From positions 62,001 to 126,000 of the forward strand of contig NZ_JADWYJ010000003.1 in assembly GCF_021354595.1 (NCBI RefSeq): DNA of 64,000 nt, given 5' to 3'. The position numbers and the translations under genes were made by a program. Of the stretch, positions 45,804-55,403 are shown piece after piece (position 1 is the stretch's first letter; each line of letters begins with the position of its first letter). The stretch is from Maribellus sp. CM-23 (lineage in GTDB: Bacteria > Bacteroidota > Bacteroidia > Bacteroidales > Prolixibacteraceae). A model generated the notes under the pieces. The model was not told where the DNA came from and did not search any database. It saw only the letters and a list, made by a program, of their open reading frames with translations.

Positions 45804-46655
45804 TTATACACCGCCAAAAGCGCTGTATCCACCGTCGACCGGGATAACGATACCCGTGATAAAGTTGGAAATATCCGAGATCAGGAACAAGGTTGCTCCC
45901 TGCAGGTCTTCGGGTTCTCCGAATTTACCCATCGGCGTATTGTCCACAATTTTTTGTCCGCGGGGCGAGTAGCCACCTGTTTTTTCATCGGTAACCAGGA
46001 AACGGTTCTGGTGTGTGATAAAGAATCCCGGAGCGATGGCGTTTACCCGGATACCCACTTTGGCCAGGTGAACAGCGAGCCATTCGGTGAAATTGTTGAT
46101 GGAAGCTTTGGCTGCCGAGTAGGCCGGAATTTTAGTCAGCGGTTTGTACGAATTCATCGACGACACGTTCAGCACCACGCCTTTGCGGTTTTTAAGCATA
46201 TCGGTTGTGAAAACCATGGTTGGCAACAGTGTGCCTTTGAAATTCAGCGCAAAAACCTTGTCGAAGCCTTCCATTTCCAGCCCATAAAAACTGTCGGCCA
46301 GGTTATCGATGTTTTCTTCCAGTACCTGCTCTACTTTGGTGGTGGCCTGCGGACTGTTGCCACCGGCTCCGTTGATCAGGATATCGATCTCGCCCAGTTT
46401 TTCGTTGATTTCGGCTTTGGCTTTTTCAAGCGAAGCTTTGTCGAGTACGTTAGCTTCCACGCCAATAACCTGTGCTCCCGATTCGGATGCAATTTCTGCG
46501 GCCACTTTTTCGGCCACTTCCTTGTTGATGTCGGCAATGGCGATTTTTGTGCCCACCGAAGCGATGGCTTTTACCATGGCGCTTCCCAAAACACCGGCGC
46601 CTCCGGTAATGACACAAACTTTTCCCTGTAAATCGTTAAATGATAATGGATTCAT
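45804..46655 (-). CDS. uxuB: SDR-type D-fructuronate (mannonate) oxidoreductase
   Basis: The 283-residue short-chain dehydrogenase has the cofactor motif TGGAGVLGSAM (residues ~17-27), the NGAGG block, Ser in NVSSMNSY and the catalytic YSAAK. In this operon it most likely reduces fructuronate to mannonate for UxuA; SDR-type enzymes replace the classical UxuB in many Bacteroidota and Firmicutes. It begins 12 bases below the LacI-type regulator gene. The specificity is inferred from position, not from residues. Confidence 0.82.
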   Translation of the reverse strand: MNPLSFNDLQGKVCVITGGAGVLGSAMVKAIASVGTKIAIADINKEVAEKVAAEIASESGAQVIGVEANVLDKASLEKAKAEINEKLGEIDILINGAGGNSPQATTKVEQVLEENIDNLADSFYGLEMEGFDKVFALNFKGTLLPTMVFTTDMLKNRKGVVLNVSSMNSYKPLTKIPAYSAAKASINNFTEWLAVHLAKVGIRVNAIAPGFFITHQNRFLVTDEKTGGYSPRGQKIVDNTPMGKFGEPEDLQGATLFLISDISNFITGIVIPVDGGYSAFGGV

Positions 46656-46667
46656 ATTCTTTTCGGT

Positions 46668-47783
46668 TTATTTAAATTCTTTGTAATAGTCAACGTTTTC
46701 TTTGGTAATGATATCGATCGATGTGTAGTTCTTCTCGTCGATGGTTCGTTTCTGCACCACGCTTCTGAACAGCTTGTTGATGGCTTCGTAACCCTGTTCC
46801 TCGGGACGCTGGCAGATCAGGAAATGCACCAGGCCTTTTTTCAGGTAACTGACGTTTTCTTTAAGGAGGTCGTGCCCGATCACTTTAATGTCGTTGATCT
46901 CCTTTTTTTCCAACAGGCTACCTACATTGAAAACCTTCGAGTTGGTCACAAAAATCCCCTTAATGCTGTGCGAACGTATTTTGTCGGTGATTTTGTCTTC
47001 CCATGCCGGATCGTCGGTATCGGCCACATCGGTAGTAAAAAGCTGGTGAGGTGATCCGGTTTGTTGCGAGAACCAGTCGTAAAAAGCCTTTTCGCGCTGG
47101 ATAAGGTGGTTCTGGTTGTCCATTTCGCGGGCAAAGTGGATCACTAGGATGTTCCCATCGGGTAAGATCATATCGAGCAATTTGCCCGATACCAGTCCGC
47201 TTTGGTACGAATCCTGCCCGATGTAGCTCAGCTGGCCGGCATCCCGTATTTCGGAGTCGATAAACACAAAGGGAATGTTTAGTTCATTCAGCTGATCGAT
47301 AAAGCGAAGTGCTTCCTTTTTGAAAAAAGGTGCGAGTGCCACACCGTCGGGCTGCAGTTCGAGTATCCGTTGTGCTTCTTTTTCAAAACTTTTTGAATCG
47401 CCCTGGTTAAACATAAAAGGCTGCATCTGAAGCCCGTATTGCCGCAATTCCGCAATTCGCTTTTGTGCGCCTTTCGACGGTTTGCTCCAGTAAGCATCTT
47501 CCGACAGCGGCTGAGGCATTAAGGTGGCAAAAACAGCCGATTTTTTCGATGCCAGTGTACTGGCCAGGATGTTGGGCTGATAGTTCAGCTCTTCCACAAT
47601 TTCGAGGATCTTTTTCCGGGTCGATTCGGCCACTTCACCACGGTTGTGCAGCACGCGGTCCACCGTTCCGATGGAAACCTTTGCCCGGGCTGCAATATCT
47701 TTGATCCGTATTTGTCTATTTGATTCGATAGCTCTTTGTTTTATAGGTTTTTTAGCTTTATTTGTCCTTTCGAAGGCATACAA
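46668..47783 (-). CDS. LacI-family transcriptional regulator of the uronate operon
   Basis: The 371-residue repressor has a LacI helix-turn-helix at ~27-50 (IRIKDIAARAKVSIGTVDRVLHNRGEV) and a periplasmic-binding-like sensor domain (~85-360). The only in-frame start codon in front of the HTH is TTG 47783. A -7-like TAGTTTTG overlaps that codon on the same strand, so the true start may differ or transcription begins further up. The gene leads the operon uxuB, uxuA, kdgK, and its ligand is probably a hexuronate or KDG. A palindrome just upstream may be its operator. Confidence 0.85.
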   Translation of the reverse strand: MYAFERTNKAKKPIKQRAIESNRQIRIKDIAARAKVSIGTVDRVLHNRGEVAESTRKKILEIVEELNYQPNILASTLASKKSAVFATLMPQPLSEDAYWSKPSKGAQKRIAELRQYGLQMQPFMFNQGDSKSFEKEAQRILELQPDGVALAPFFKKEALRFIDQLNELNIPFVFIDSEIRDAGQLSYIGQDSYQSGLVSGKLLDMILPDGNILVIHFAREMDNQNHLIQREKAFYDWFSQQTGSPHQLFTTDVADTDDPAWEDKITDKIRSHSIKGIFVTNSKVFNVGSLLEKKEINDIKVIGHDLLKENVSYLKKGLVHFLICQRPEEQGYEAINKLFRSVVQKRTIDEKNYTSIDIITKENVDYYKEFK

Positions 47784-47806
47784 AACTAAGCAATTTTTTT
47801 AATTGT

Positions 47807-47820
47807 CGTGTTCGTACACG
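47807..47820. promoter_or_regulatory. Candidate LacI-type operator
   Basis: CGTGT-TCGT-ACACG is an inverted repeat with a central CG, the usual form of LacI-family operators. It lies 24-37 bases upstream of the regulator start, suited to autoregulation of the operon. No second copy was noticed in the window. Confidence 0.5.
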
Positions 47821-48056
47821 GAAAAATTGAGCTAATATTTTCATGGTATTGATTCCGCGGCTGTGAGTGTTGTCCGAAAAACAACTTTTTGCCATTTATC
47901 TGAAATGAAAAGTAAAAAATCGGGATGATTGTTTTACCAAAAGTAATTCATCCTATTTGTCTCTTAATGAGTTTTTTGGTCGCAAAAGAACGGTCTCTGT
48001 TGTCTGATGTATTCGATAAATGTATCAAAGAATGCACAGTATAAACGATACCTTAT

Positions 48057-48064
48057 TATCTTTG
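48057..48064 (+). promoter_or_regulatory. Putative -7 element of the PUL sigma gene
   Basis: TATCTTTG matches TAnnTTTG 24 bases before the ECF sigma ATG. No good -33 element at the expected distance. Confidence 0.5.
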
Positions 48065-48088
48065 CTATCAACCTGATTAAATCTGCTC

Positions 48089-48676
48089 ATGGAGGGTTCT
48101 TCTTTGAACAATGATAAAATGCTTGTTGATAAACTTGTTGCAAATGAAGTAGAAGCTTTTGATGCTCTTTTTCATAAGTACAATGAGAGACTTTATCGCT
48201 TTGCATTTTCGCTGCTGAAAAATGACGAGGATGCAAAAGAGATTGTTCAGGAAGCTTTTGTTCGTATCTGGGAAAATAGGACAAAAATTGATTCTTCAAA
48301 GTCGTTTAAATCTTTTCTCTTTAAAATTTCGTACAACCTTATCATTAGTCAGTTACGGGTTCGGTTGAAAGATGCAGAATACCGTAAGTTTTTGGTTCAG
48401 TTTTTTGAATCGGAGAGCTTTGGACTTGATGTTAGTATTGATTATGAAACGATCCGGGAAAAGGTAAACCAGGCTATTGATGAATTGCCTGCAAAAAGGA
48501 AGCAGATTTTTATTTTAAGTCGTGAAGCTGGTTTATCGAATAAAGAAATTGCAGAAAAACTGAATATTTCTGTAAAGACGGTAGAGAATCAGATAGGCTT
48601 GTCAATCAGTCATATCCGGAAGCGATTGGGAAAAGGAATTATCGCAACGTTACTATTTATTTCAATTTTTCTGTAA
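48089..48676 (+). CDS. ECF sigma factor of the PUL (FecI-like)
   Basis: The 195-residue sigma factor has region 2 at ~15-90 (EAFDALFHKYNERLYRFAF, DAKEIVQEAFVRIWE) and region 4 at ~125-180 (LPAKRKQIFILSREAGLSNKEIAEKLNISVKTVENQI). The C-terminus ends in a hydrophobic run (GIIATLLFISIFL), common in the Bacteroidota subfamily. It is followed by a FecR-type anti-sigma gene and an STN-bearing SusC, the standard cell-surface signalling set controlling a PUL. Confidence 0.92.
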   Translation: MEGSSLNNDKMLVDKLVANEVEAFDALFHKYNERLYRFAFSLLKNDEDAKEIVQEAFVRIWENRTKIDSSKSFKSFLFKISYNLIISQLRVRLKDAEYRKFLVQFFESESFGLDVSIDYETIREKVNQAIDELPAKRKQIFILSREAGLSNKEIAEKLNISVKTVENQIGLSISHIRKRLGKGIIATLLFISIFL

Positions 48677-48785
48677 TTTTTTTTGGGGGGTAGGCGCAAG
48701 TTCTGCGTATTACAACTGAAAAGTAGTCAATAACCAAGAATTGTTTTGGTTGATCATAGAATTAGTTTGGTTAGAGTAGAATTAG

Positions 48786-48811
48786 ATCCCCCATTTATTG
48801 GGGGATTTTTT
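48786..48811 (+). terminator. Terminator-like hairpin directly before fecR
   Basis: ATCCCCCA (48786-48793) and TGGGGGAT (48799-48806) form a perfect stem with a 5-base loop followed by six T. The stem ends 14 bases before the FecR ATG at 48821. It separates sigma and anti-sigma genes. Confidence 0.8.
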
Positions 48812-48820
48812 ACGAAAAAA

Positions 48821-49831
48821 ATGACAGATACGAAAAAAATATCAAACGCAATAAGGAATTACGTTCATAACGAATGCGACAAGGAAGAATTGGATTATGC
48901 ATTTTCGTTATTTGAAGAACCCTATAAAAATCTTGAAATCAGGACACAATTGTATAATTTATGGGAAACCGAGAATTACGGACAATGCAGTGTTCCTGGT
49001 CCCGATGAGTTCAATGATATACTTCTTCGGATTCACCGAAAAATTAATTTTGCAGGGACGCAGAAAAAAGTAAACGGAGGAAAAAACCTTTACCTGGGCT
49101 TGGCTAAAATTGCCGCGATTCTTCTGATTGGCGCTTTAATCGGAGTACTTGCGGTAAATAACTGGACTTCGTCTCCGGTTTATTATACGTCGTACGCACC
49201 CAACGGCTCTGTATCTCAGGTCGTATTGCCCGATAATTCATTGGTTTATCTGAATTCAGGATCTGAATTGAAATATGTAATTAACGGAAAACGCGGACTT
49301 CGGGAAGTGTATTTAAGTGGTGAAGCCTGGTTCGATGTAGAGCATGTTGAGGACGATCAGTTTGTTGTTCATACACCTTTTTATAACGTTAATGTGGTGG
49401 GGACTCAGTTCAACGTAAAAGCATATCCCGAAGATAATACCGTGAGTACGACGCTAGAAAGGGGAACAGTGCAAATCACTTCATCCGATCAGTTCAAATT
49501 AGCTGAGGATGTTGTTCTTAAACCGGGACAGCATTTGGTCTTTGACCGTCAATCCAAAAATATCCGGCTCATGAATGTAAATACCCGCTACTACACGTCG
49601 TGGAAGGATAATAAGCTCATTTTTATAAATATGAGTTTGAAGGAACTTGTTACCATGCTCGAAAGAAAATACGGTGTGGAGATAGAAATGACTGATTCAT
49701 CGATTTTGAATTATCACTACGATGGAACAATAAAGAATGAAACCATCCTGGAGGTGCTGGATGTATTAAAAGAAACTTTGCCAATTTCCTATGTTATCGA
49801 GAACCAAAAAGTAATTATAAGACACGAATAA
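48821..49831 (+). CDS. FecR-type anti-sigma factor
   Basis: ATG 48821 gives 336 residues and removes an extension that runs through the terminator hairpin. Residues ~1-85 are the cytoplasmic sigma-binding part. One membrane helix follows (~88-113, LGLAKIAAILLIGALIGVLAV). The periplasmic FecR domain has GSVSQVVLPDNSLVYLNSGSEL and GEAWFDVEHVEDDQFVVHT. The C-terminal DUF4974 (~260-336) has NMSLKELVTMLERKYGVEIE. It should hold the sigma factor until SusC signals substrate. Confidence 0.92.
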   Translation: MTDTKKISNAIRNYVHNECDKEELDYAFSLFEEPYKNLEIRTQLYNLWETENYGQCSVPGPDEFNDILLRIHRKINFAGTQKKVNGGKNLYLGLAKIAAILLIGALIGVLAVNNWTSSPVYYTSYAPNGSVSQVVLPDNSLVYLNSGSELKYVINGKRGLREVYLSGEAWFDVEHVEDDQFVVHTPFYNVNVVGTQFNVKAYPEDNTVSTTLERGTVQITSSDQFKLAEDVVLKPGQHLVFDRQSKNIRLMNVNTRYYTSWKDNKLIFINMSLKELVTMLERKYGVEIEMTDSSILNYHYDGTIKNETILEVLDVLKETLPISYVIENQKVIIRHE

Positions 49832-49868
49832 AAACGATGCCTATGTAAACAAAACTTATGAAAGAAAA

Positions 49869-49898
49869 ACCGGTCTGATACGGTCATATCAAACCGGT
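49869..49898. promoter_or_regulatory. Imperfect hairpin in the fecR-susC gap
   Basis: ACCGGT-C-TGATA and TATCA-A-ACCGGT form a 12-bp stem with one mismatch around CGGTCA. No T run follows at once. It may terminate fecR or shape the susC leader; no TAnnTTTG element was seen before susC. Confidence 0.45.
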
Positions 49899-49960
49899 GT
49901 ACGTTTAAAAAATAGGTGCGGTCACACCTTATTTAGTATAAACAATAACACATCAAATTT

Positions 49961-52900
49961 ATGAAAAAAAATGTATTGGTCTTTTTTCAGGATATAGGAA
50001 GAAGACAGAAATTATTATTAAAGATGAAACTAACATTGCTTATTCTGTTTCTTGCGTTTATGCAGTTGTCAGCATCAGTGTATTCGCAGACTACCAGGTT
50101 CTCTTTCGATATGAACCGGAAACAGGTTGTTGAAGTGCTTCGCGAGATTGAAGAACAAAGTAATTTCCGCTTTTTTTATCAAAGAGAACAAGTTAATGTA
50201 GAGAGAGTTGTAACGATAAGTGTTCAGCAGAATACCGTAGAAGAAATACTGAATGCTCTGTTTGAAAACCAAGGTATCCGTTATAAAGTCTTGGACAATG
50301 ACCTGATTGTACTGACTCCGGAAACAAAAGATTTTTCAACTGTTTTAGATGCCTTGCAGGATAAAAAGATTACAGGAACTGTTACGGATGAAAATAATGA
50401 GCCTTTGCCGGGTGTAACAGTGCTGATAAAAGGAACAACCCAGGGAACGATTACAGATGCAGACGGAAATTTCTCCATATCCGGTGTTCCGGATGATGCT
50501 ACGCTGCAATTTTCATTTGTTGGAATGGAGACAACAGAAATGGCAGTTGCCGGGCAGAGTATTATCAACGTAAAAATGGTGTCGGGGGCTATTGGTTTGG
50601 ACGAAATAGTGGCTATCGGTTATGGTACACAAAAGAAAGTAAACCTAACCGGTTCGGTAGCTATTATTGATGAGGAAACGCTTCAAAACAGACCGGTAAC
50701 AAACGTTTCATCTGCCATGCAAGGCCTTAGTCCGGGTGTTGTTGTTACCAGCACAAATGGTCGGCCGGGAGCCGGATCAAATATCACCGTTCGTGGAAAC
50801 ACCTCGGTGAACGGGAACCCTCTTTTGGTTCTTATCGATGGTGTTGAGGGAACTTTAAATACCGTTAACCCTGACGACATTGCCAGTATGTCGGTTCTGA
50901 AAGATGCTGCCTCGGCGGCTATTTACGGATCGAGAGCTGCCGGCGGTGTAATACTGATAACTACGAAAAATGCAAAAAGCGAAAAGACTCAATTTTCGTA
51001 CAGCAACAACTTTGCAGTAAGAACACCGACCCGGATGCCTCAGACAAATTCAGGATTGGAACATGCCATTTTGTGGAATGCTGCTTATGCTTCGGTGGGT
51101 AAAATTGGTTATTCTGATGCTCATATTGCAGCCATTAAAGATCCAAGCGTTTCGGTAATACCTGTTGAAGCGGGTGCGACAGTTGCTTTTGCCAGTTTAG
51201 ATAACTGGCTTCATGCTTCTGACGTAAACTGGTTGGGAATGATGTTTGATCAATCAAACTATCAGTCGCATAACCTAAGTATCGCAAAAGCAGGAGATAT
51301 AAATTACCGAATCTCTGTTGGGTATGTGGACGATGGAGGTTTTTTTGAAAAATGGGCTCCGGATTCCTACAAGCGTATTAATGGACGGGCTAACATTGAA
51401 ACCGATATCATTGATGATATATTAAACCTGGATGTGAAACTGGCCTATGCCAATGAAAATACAGCCGGAAATAATATCGATGTAAATAATATCTATCGTA
51501 CACCGCCAACCATGCCTGTTAAAGATACAAATGGGAACTATTTAAGGTACAGGATGCAAGGAAACGCTATTCAGGAGGCGAAAGAACGAGGTGAAAATTC
51601 AACCATAAACAATCGTTTTGACGGTAACTTTAAGTTGACCTTAAAGATTATGGACGGTCTGACATTTACCAGTTTGAACGGAGGACGTTTTAACTTTCAA
51701 CAGGTAAATAACTACAGTAATTTTGTGGCGAAGTGGATGGCCGATGGCAGTATGCGTGCACAACCAAGCCCGTCGAATTACAGTGTGACGCGGTACAGTA
51801 CACAGTACAATTACATGTCGACCCAGAATTACCTTACTTTTGATAAAACGCTGGCAACAAATCACAAGCTTACGCTTATGTTGGGGCAATCGGCCGAATC
51901 AGCTAAAAGCGATCAATTGTATGCCTGGAGAAACGAAATTGTAGGAAGCAATATTTTGCCTGCTTTAAATCTAGGAAATGCAGATAATGCCAGAAATGGC
52001 AACTCGTTGTACGAATGGGCCTTGTCATCCTATTTCGGACGTTTAAATTATAACTTCAAAGAAAAATATCTTTTTGAAGCCAACTTCCGCTCCGATGCCT
52101 CTTCAAGATTTTCAGAGAAGAACCAACGGGTTTTATTCCCTTCGTTTTCTGCTGGTTGGAGACTATCGGAAGAAGAATTCATTAAGAATTTAGGGGTATT
52201 CCAGAATCTGAAATTAAGAGCATCGTGGGGACAAATGGGGAACCAATCCGGATTGGGGTATTACGACCATATTCCCGTATATTCGTTTGGCGGAACCTAC
52301 CCGATGGGATCTACATTGGCACAGTGGGCAACTCAAGACCAGCTTGCTTCGGCCGACAGAACCTGGGAAACGATCGAAACATCGAATATCGGTATCGATA
52401 TGCAGGTTTTAAACAGCCGCTTAAATATTACCGGTGATTATTATACCAAAAAGAACAAGGATATGTTGATATCCACCGTTGTTCCTTCTATTATTGGTAT
52501 TACGGTACCAACCGGAAACTATGGTACTTTGGAGGTTAAAGGTTGGGAAGTAGCCGTGAGTTGGAACGATAAAATCGGCAATGATTTTAACTACGGGTTG
52601 CGATTCAACATATCGGATCAGAAAGATGAACTGGTGAATTACAATGTTACCGAGTTCTCAAGGGGAATGATGTATGTACAGGGTTACCCAATGGCTTCAG
52701 TGTTTGGTTATAAAACCGATGGTTACTTTGCCACCGATGCCGAAGCAAAAAGTCATGCCTACATCAATGCCAATGCTACTGCCGGCGATATCAAATATCT
52801 CGATCTAAATGATGATAAGAAAATTACTTCGCCCGATGATGTCGTTTATTTGGGAGAAACTTCACCGCATTATGTTTGGGGCTTTAATATCGACGCCAGT

Positions 52901-53362
52901 TATAAAAATTTCGATTTCCAGGCTTTGTTCCAGGGAGTTGGAAAACGTATGATTTCAATCAACCAGGAAGGCGGTGACCCCAACCTGATCAACCAAACGC
53001 AGAACGGTTGGGATAACTATTCTTATACCTATCACAACGATTACTGGACACCCGATAATACCGATGCACGTTTTCCACGTCCTACGGTAGGTCAAGGGTT
53101 TAATTACTGGTATTCCGATCATTGGTTGGAAGATGGAGCTTATTTGCGCCTGAAAAATATTCAATTGGGTTATTCATTGCCTAAATCGATTTTAAGTCAG
53201 GTGCATATCGACAACTGCAGGATTTATGTAAGCGGAGAAAACGTTTTTGAGGTAACCAAGTTACTGGATGCATTTGATCCTGAAATTGGGAACGGAAGAG
53301 CAGGTTCGATTATTTATCCTCTGAAAAGAACCTATTCGGTAGGATTGAATATTCGCTTTTAA
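49961..53362 (+). CDS. SusC/RagA-type TonB-dependent glycan transporter with STN domain
   Basis: The 1133-residue outer-membrane protein has a long N-terminal signal (~20-42). An STN signalling domain follows (~45-120, FSFDMNRKQVVEVLREIEEQ... then VEEILNALFENQGI). The carboxypeptidase-regulatory-like domain is at ~135-206 (ITGTVTDENNEPLPGVTVLIKGTT). The plug begins at ~212 with IGLDEIVAIGYGTQKK, and the barrel ends in a terminal Phe. The STN domain explains control by the FecI/FecR pair just upstream. SusD follows after 32 bases. Confidence 0.95.
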   Translation: MKKNVLVFFQDIGRRQKLLLKMKLTLLILFLAFMQLSASVYSQTTRFSFDMNRKQVVEVLREIEEQSNFRFFYQREQVNVERVVTISVQQNTVEEILNALFENQGIRYKVLDNDLIVLTPETKDFSTVLDALQDKKITGTVTDENNEPLPGVTVLIKGTTQGTITDADGNFSISGVPDDATLQFSFVGMETTEMAVAGQSIINVKMVSGAIGLDEIVAIGYGTQKKVNLTGSVAIIDEETLQNRPVTNVSSAMQGLSPGVVVTSTNGRPGAGSNITVRGNTSVNGNPLLVLIDGVEGTLNTVNPDDIASMSVLKDAASAAIYGSRAAGGVILITTKNAKSEKTQFSYSNNFAVRTPTRMPQTNSGLEHAILWNAAYASVGKIGYSDAHIAAIKDPSVSVIPVEAGATVAFASLDNWLHASDVNWLGMMFDQSNYQSHNLSIAKAGDINYRISVGYVDDGGFFEKWAPDSYKRINGRANIETDIIDDILNLDVKLAYANENTAGNNIDVNNIYRTPPTMPVKDTNGNYLRYRMQGNAIQEAKERGENSTINNRFDGNFKLTLKIMDGLTFTSLNGGRFNFQQVNNYSNFVAKWMADGSMRAQPSPSNYSVTRYSTQYNYMSTQNYLTFDKTLATNHKLTLMLGQSAESAKSDQLYAWRNEIVGSNILPALNLGNADNARNGNSLYEWALSSYFGRLNYNFKEKYLFEANFRSDASSRFSEKNQRVLFPSFSAGWRLSEEEFIKNLGVFQNLKLRASWGQMGNQSGLGYYDHIPVYSFGGTYPMGSTLAQWATQDQLASADRTWETIETSNIGIDMQVLNSRLNITGDYYTKKNKDMLISTVVPSIIGITVPTGNYGTLEVKGWEVAVSWNDKIGNDFNYGLRFNISDQKDELVNYNVTEFSRGMMYVQGYPMASVFGYKTDGYFATDAEAKSHAYINANATAGDIKYLDLNDDKKITSPDDVVYLGETSPHYVWGFNIDASYKNFDFQALFQGVGKRMISINQEGGDPNLINQTQNGWDNYSYTYHNDYWTPDNTDARFPRPTVGQGFNYWYSDHWLEDGAYLRLKNIQLGYSLPKSILSQVHIDNCRIYVSGENVFEVTKLLDAFDPEIGNGRAGSIIYPLKRTYSVGLNIRF

Positions 53363-53394
53363 TAATGGAATAACAGACAATAAAAAAACGAACT

Positions 53395-55023
53395 ATGAGA
53401 AAATATATATTAATACTGCTTGTAGTCATAGGCGTGTCGTGTACCGACGATTTCTTGAACAAGACTCCTATGACAGAACTTTCTCCTGAATTCTTTTGGC
53501 AGACTGAAACTGATTTACAGTTAGGCTTGAACTATTTGTACCGTGGTATTAACCCGGGTCTGACGGGTGATGTGCGAACCATTGATACCTATGCCGAAAG
53601 TCAAAATGCGGTGAGTGCAGGTAACAATTCGGCTCCCAACTCTGATGGCACTTATGATAATTCGTACACCTACATTCGAATTGCCAACGACTTTCTCGAG
53701 AATTATGAAAATGCAACTGTATCTGAGTCGGTTAAAAAGAGATACAAGGGAGAGGCACTGTTTTTTCGTGCATTTTATCACTTTACACTTTGCAAACGCT
53801 TTGGTGATATCATCATTGCGCGAAACACATTGGACTTTGATTCCGACGAGCTTTATGGTTCCAGAGATTCCAGAGACGCTGTAATCGACTTCATTATGGG
53901 AGACCTTGAAGAAGCTTCTGACTACCTTCCGAAGAAAAGTGATATTGCGGGCGAGGCTTACGGTAGGATTACCAAAGGCGCCAACGATGCTTTTGCCAGC
54001 CGCGTTGCGTTGTATTTCGGTACACTGAAAAAGTACTCAGGCGAAACAGGGGCTGACGCACTGCTTCAAAAGGCAAAAAGCTTTGCCGATAAAGTGATTA
54101 CAAGCCAGGAATATTCCTTGTTTGAATTGCCTTCGTACGAAAATTTTTCTGACTTATTCTATGAAGAGAATGAGGCGAACGACGAAACCATACTTGCTTA
54201 TCAATACAGCCGGGATCATGGTTCTTACAACATTTGGGTAAGAGCCTTGATCACAGATAACTATTCGAGCCCGCTTAAAAATCTGGCTGATGCATTTTTA
54301 ATGAACAATGGTCTTCCCATTACGCATAATGCCTCGGGATTCTCAGGTTATGTTACTAAGAATTCTGAATTCGAAAACCGGGATCCGCGTATGTTTGGCA
54401 CATTCTACCGACCTGGCATTGACAAAGATAATTCGGGAGCAATCTTTGAAATAAATTCGCTCGGAACTTTTTCGACAACAGGTTATTGTCCGCGAAAATA
54501 TACTTATTTGGATGCAGTGGGCGATTTAAGCGGAGAAAGACGTTACGGAGATGTAATGGTGATCAGATACGCTGAGGTGCTGCTTAATTATGCTGAAGCA
54601 AGCTTTGAGCTGGGCGCAACCGGTGGCGAACTGGACCAGGTACTTAATAAGTCGATCAATGTGTTGAGAGACCGCGTTGGAATGCCGCATTTAACAACAG
54701 CTTTTGTGACAAATAACTCGTTGGATATGTTGACCGAGATCAGAAGGGAACGACAAGTTGAACTGGCCAATGAAAGTTTCAGATACGACGATCTGATTCG
54801 CTGGAGAACTGCAGTTGCTGAATTGAATCAGGATGTACTGGGGGCTACAACCAAAGTTTACAGTGCGTTCACCGGAAAGAAGAAAACAATCGACGGAGTT
54901 GATTTTGTTTGGCTGGAAGAAGCATCGACAAGAAACTTTACCGATAAGAATTACTTGTTTCCATTGCCTATTGTACAATGGCAGTTGAACGAAAATCTTT
55001 TACCAAATAATCCGGGTTGGTAA
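53395..55023 (+). CDS. SusD/RagB-type glycan-binding lipoprotein
   Basis: The 542-residue surface lipoprotein (lipobox GVSC, Cys16) works as the lid of the SusC transporter. The N-terminus has CTDDFLNKTPMTELSPEFFWQ. TPR-like helices follow (KKRYKGEALFFRAFYHFTL...), and the C-terminal block has RREREVELANE-like RRERQVELANESFRYDDLIRW, the classical SusD ending. The glycan specificity cannot be read from sequence. Two hairpins follow the gene. Confidence 0.95.
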   Translation: MRKYILILLVVIGVSCTDDFLNKTPMTELSPEFFWQTETDLQLGLNYLYRGINPGLTGDVRTIDTYAESQNAVSAGNNSAPNSDGTYDNSYTYIRIANDFLENYENATVSESVKKRYKGEALFFRAFYHFTLCKRFGDIIIARNTLDFDSDELYGSRDSRDAVIDFIMGDLEEASDYLPKKSDIAGEAYGRITKGANDAFASRVALYFGTLKKYSGETGADALLQKAKSFADKVITSQEYSLFELPSYENFSDLFYEENEANDETILAYQYSRDHGSYNIWVRALITDNYSSPLKNLADAFLMNNGLPITHNASGFSGYVTKNSEFENRDPRMFGTFYRPGIDKDNSGAIFEINSLGTFSTTGYCPRKYTYLDAVGDLSGERRYGDVMVIRYAEVLLNYAEASFELGATGGELDQVLNKSINVLRDRVGMPHLTTAFVTNNSLDMLTEIRRERQVELANESFRYDDLIRWRTAVAELNQDVLGATTKVYSAFTGKKKTIDGVDFVWLEEASTRNFTDKNYLFPLPIVQWQLNENLLPNNPGW

Positions 55024-55037
55024 AAAAAGAGATAAAG

Positions 55038-55069
55038 TCAGGCCATTGCTTTAATGGCCTGATTCTTTT
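55038..55069 (+). terminator. Terminator after susD
   Basis: TCAGGCCATT (55038-55047) and AATGGCCTGA (55053-55062) form a perfect 10-bp stem followed by TTCTTTTA. It separates susCD from the downstream enzymes. Confidence 0.9.
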
Positions 55070-55246
55070 ACCCGACTGATATAACTGAATAAAATATTTT
55101 CGTATAAAGACCGGGCAGAAAATAGCAGACCACCGGATTTTTGTAACGCAAACAGCAACAAAGTGCTGTTGAATGCAGAATCCGGGATGTAAGTCGAATT
55201 TTGCCTGCTCTTGTCTCTACATAGATTTTAGTTGATTAGAAAAATG

Positions 55247-55270
55247 GAGGGGCATTTGGCCCCTCTCTTA
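55247..55270 (+). terminator. Second terminator-like hairpin before the enzyme block
   Basis: GAGGGGC (55247-55253) pairs with GCCCCTC (55259-55265) around ATTTG. The tail TCTTATT is T-rich but broken. Confidence 0.6.
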
Positions 55271-55403
55271 TTACATGGTACTTTCGCTGCTTGTGGAATG
55301 TTTAAAAGCTCAGGATATGGCAGGGATAGAAGGGAAGATGGAAGAGTGTATCAGGAGTCATTGAATACGATTTACAAACTAAAAAAACTAAAGTAAAAAC
55401 AGG

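Larger units (their letters stand above)
47784..48088. promoter_or_regulatory. Divergent control region between the uronate operon and the PUL
   Basis: No gene fits in this 305-base gap. It holds the palindrome at 47807-47820 near the regulator and a promoter element for the ECF sigma gene at 48057-48064. The middle is A/T-rich with nothing else recognisable. Confidence 0.6.
55024..55403. other. Gap between susD and the enzyme block
   Basis: The 380 bases contain two terminator hairpins (55038-55069 and 55247-55270) and no plausible gene. A promoter for the enzyme block should lie here, but no clear TAnnTTTG element with spacing was found. Confidence 0.6.
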
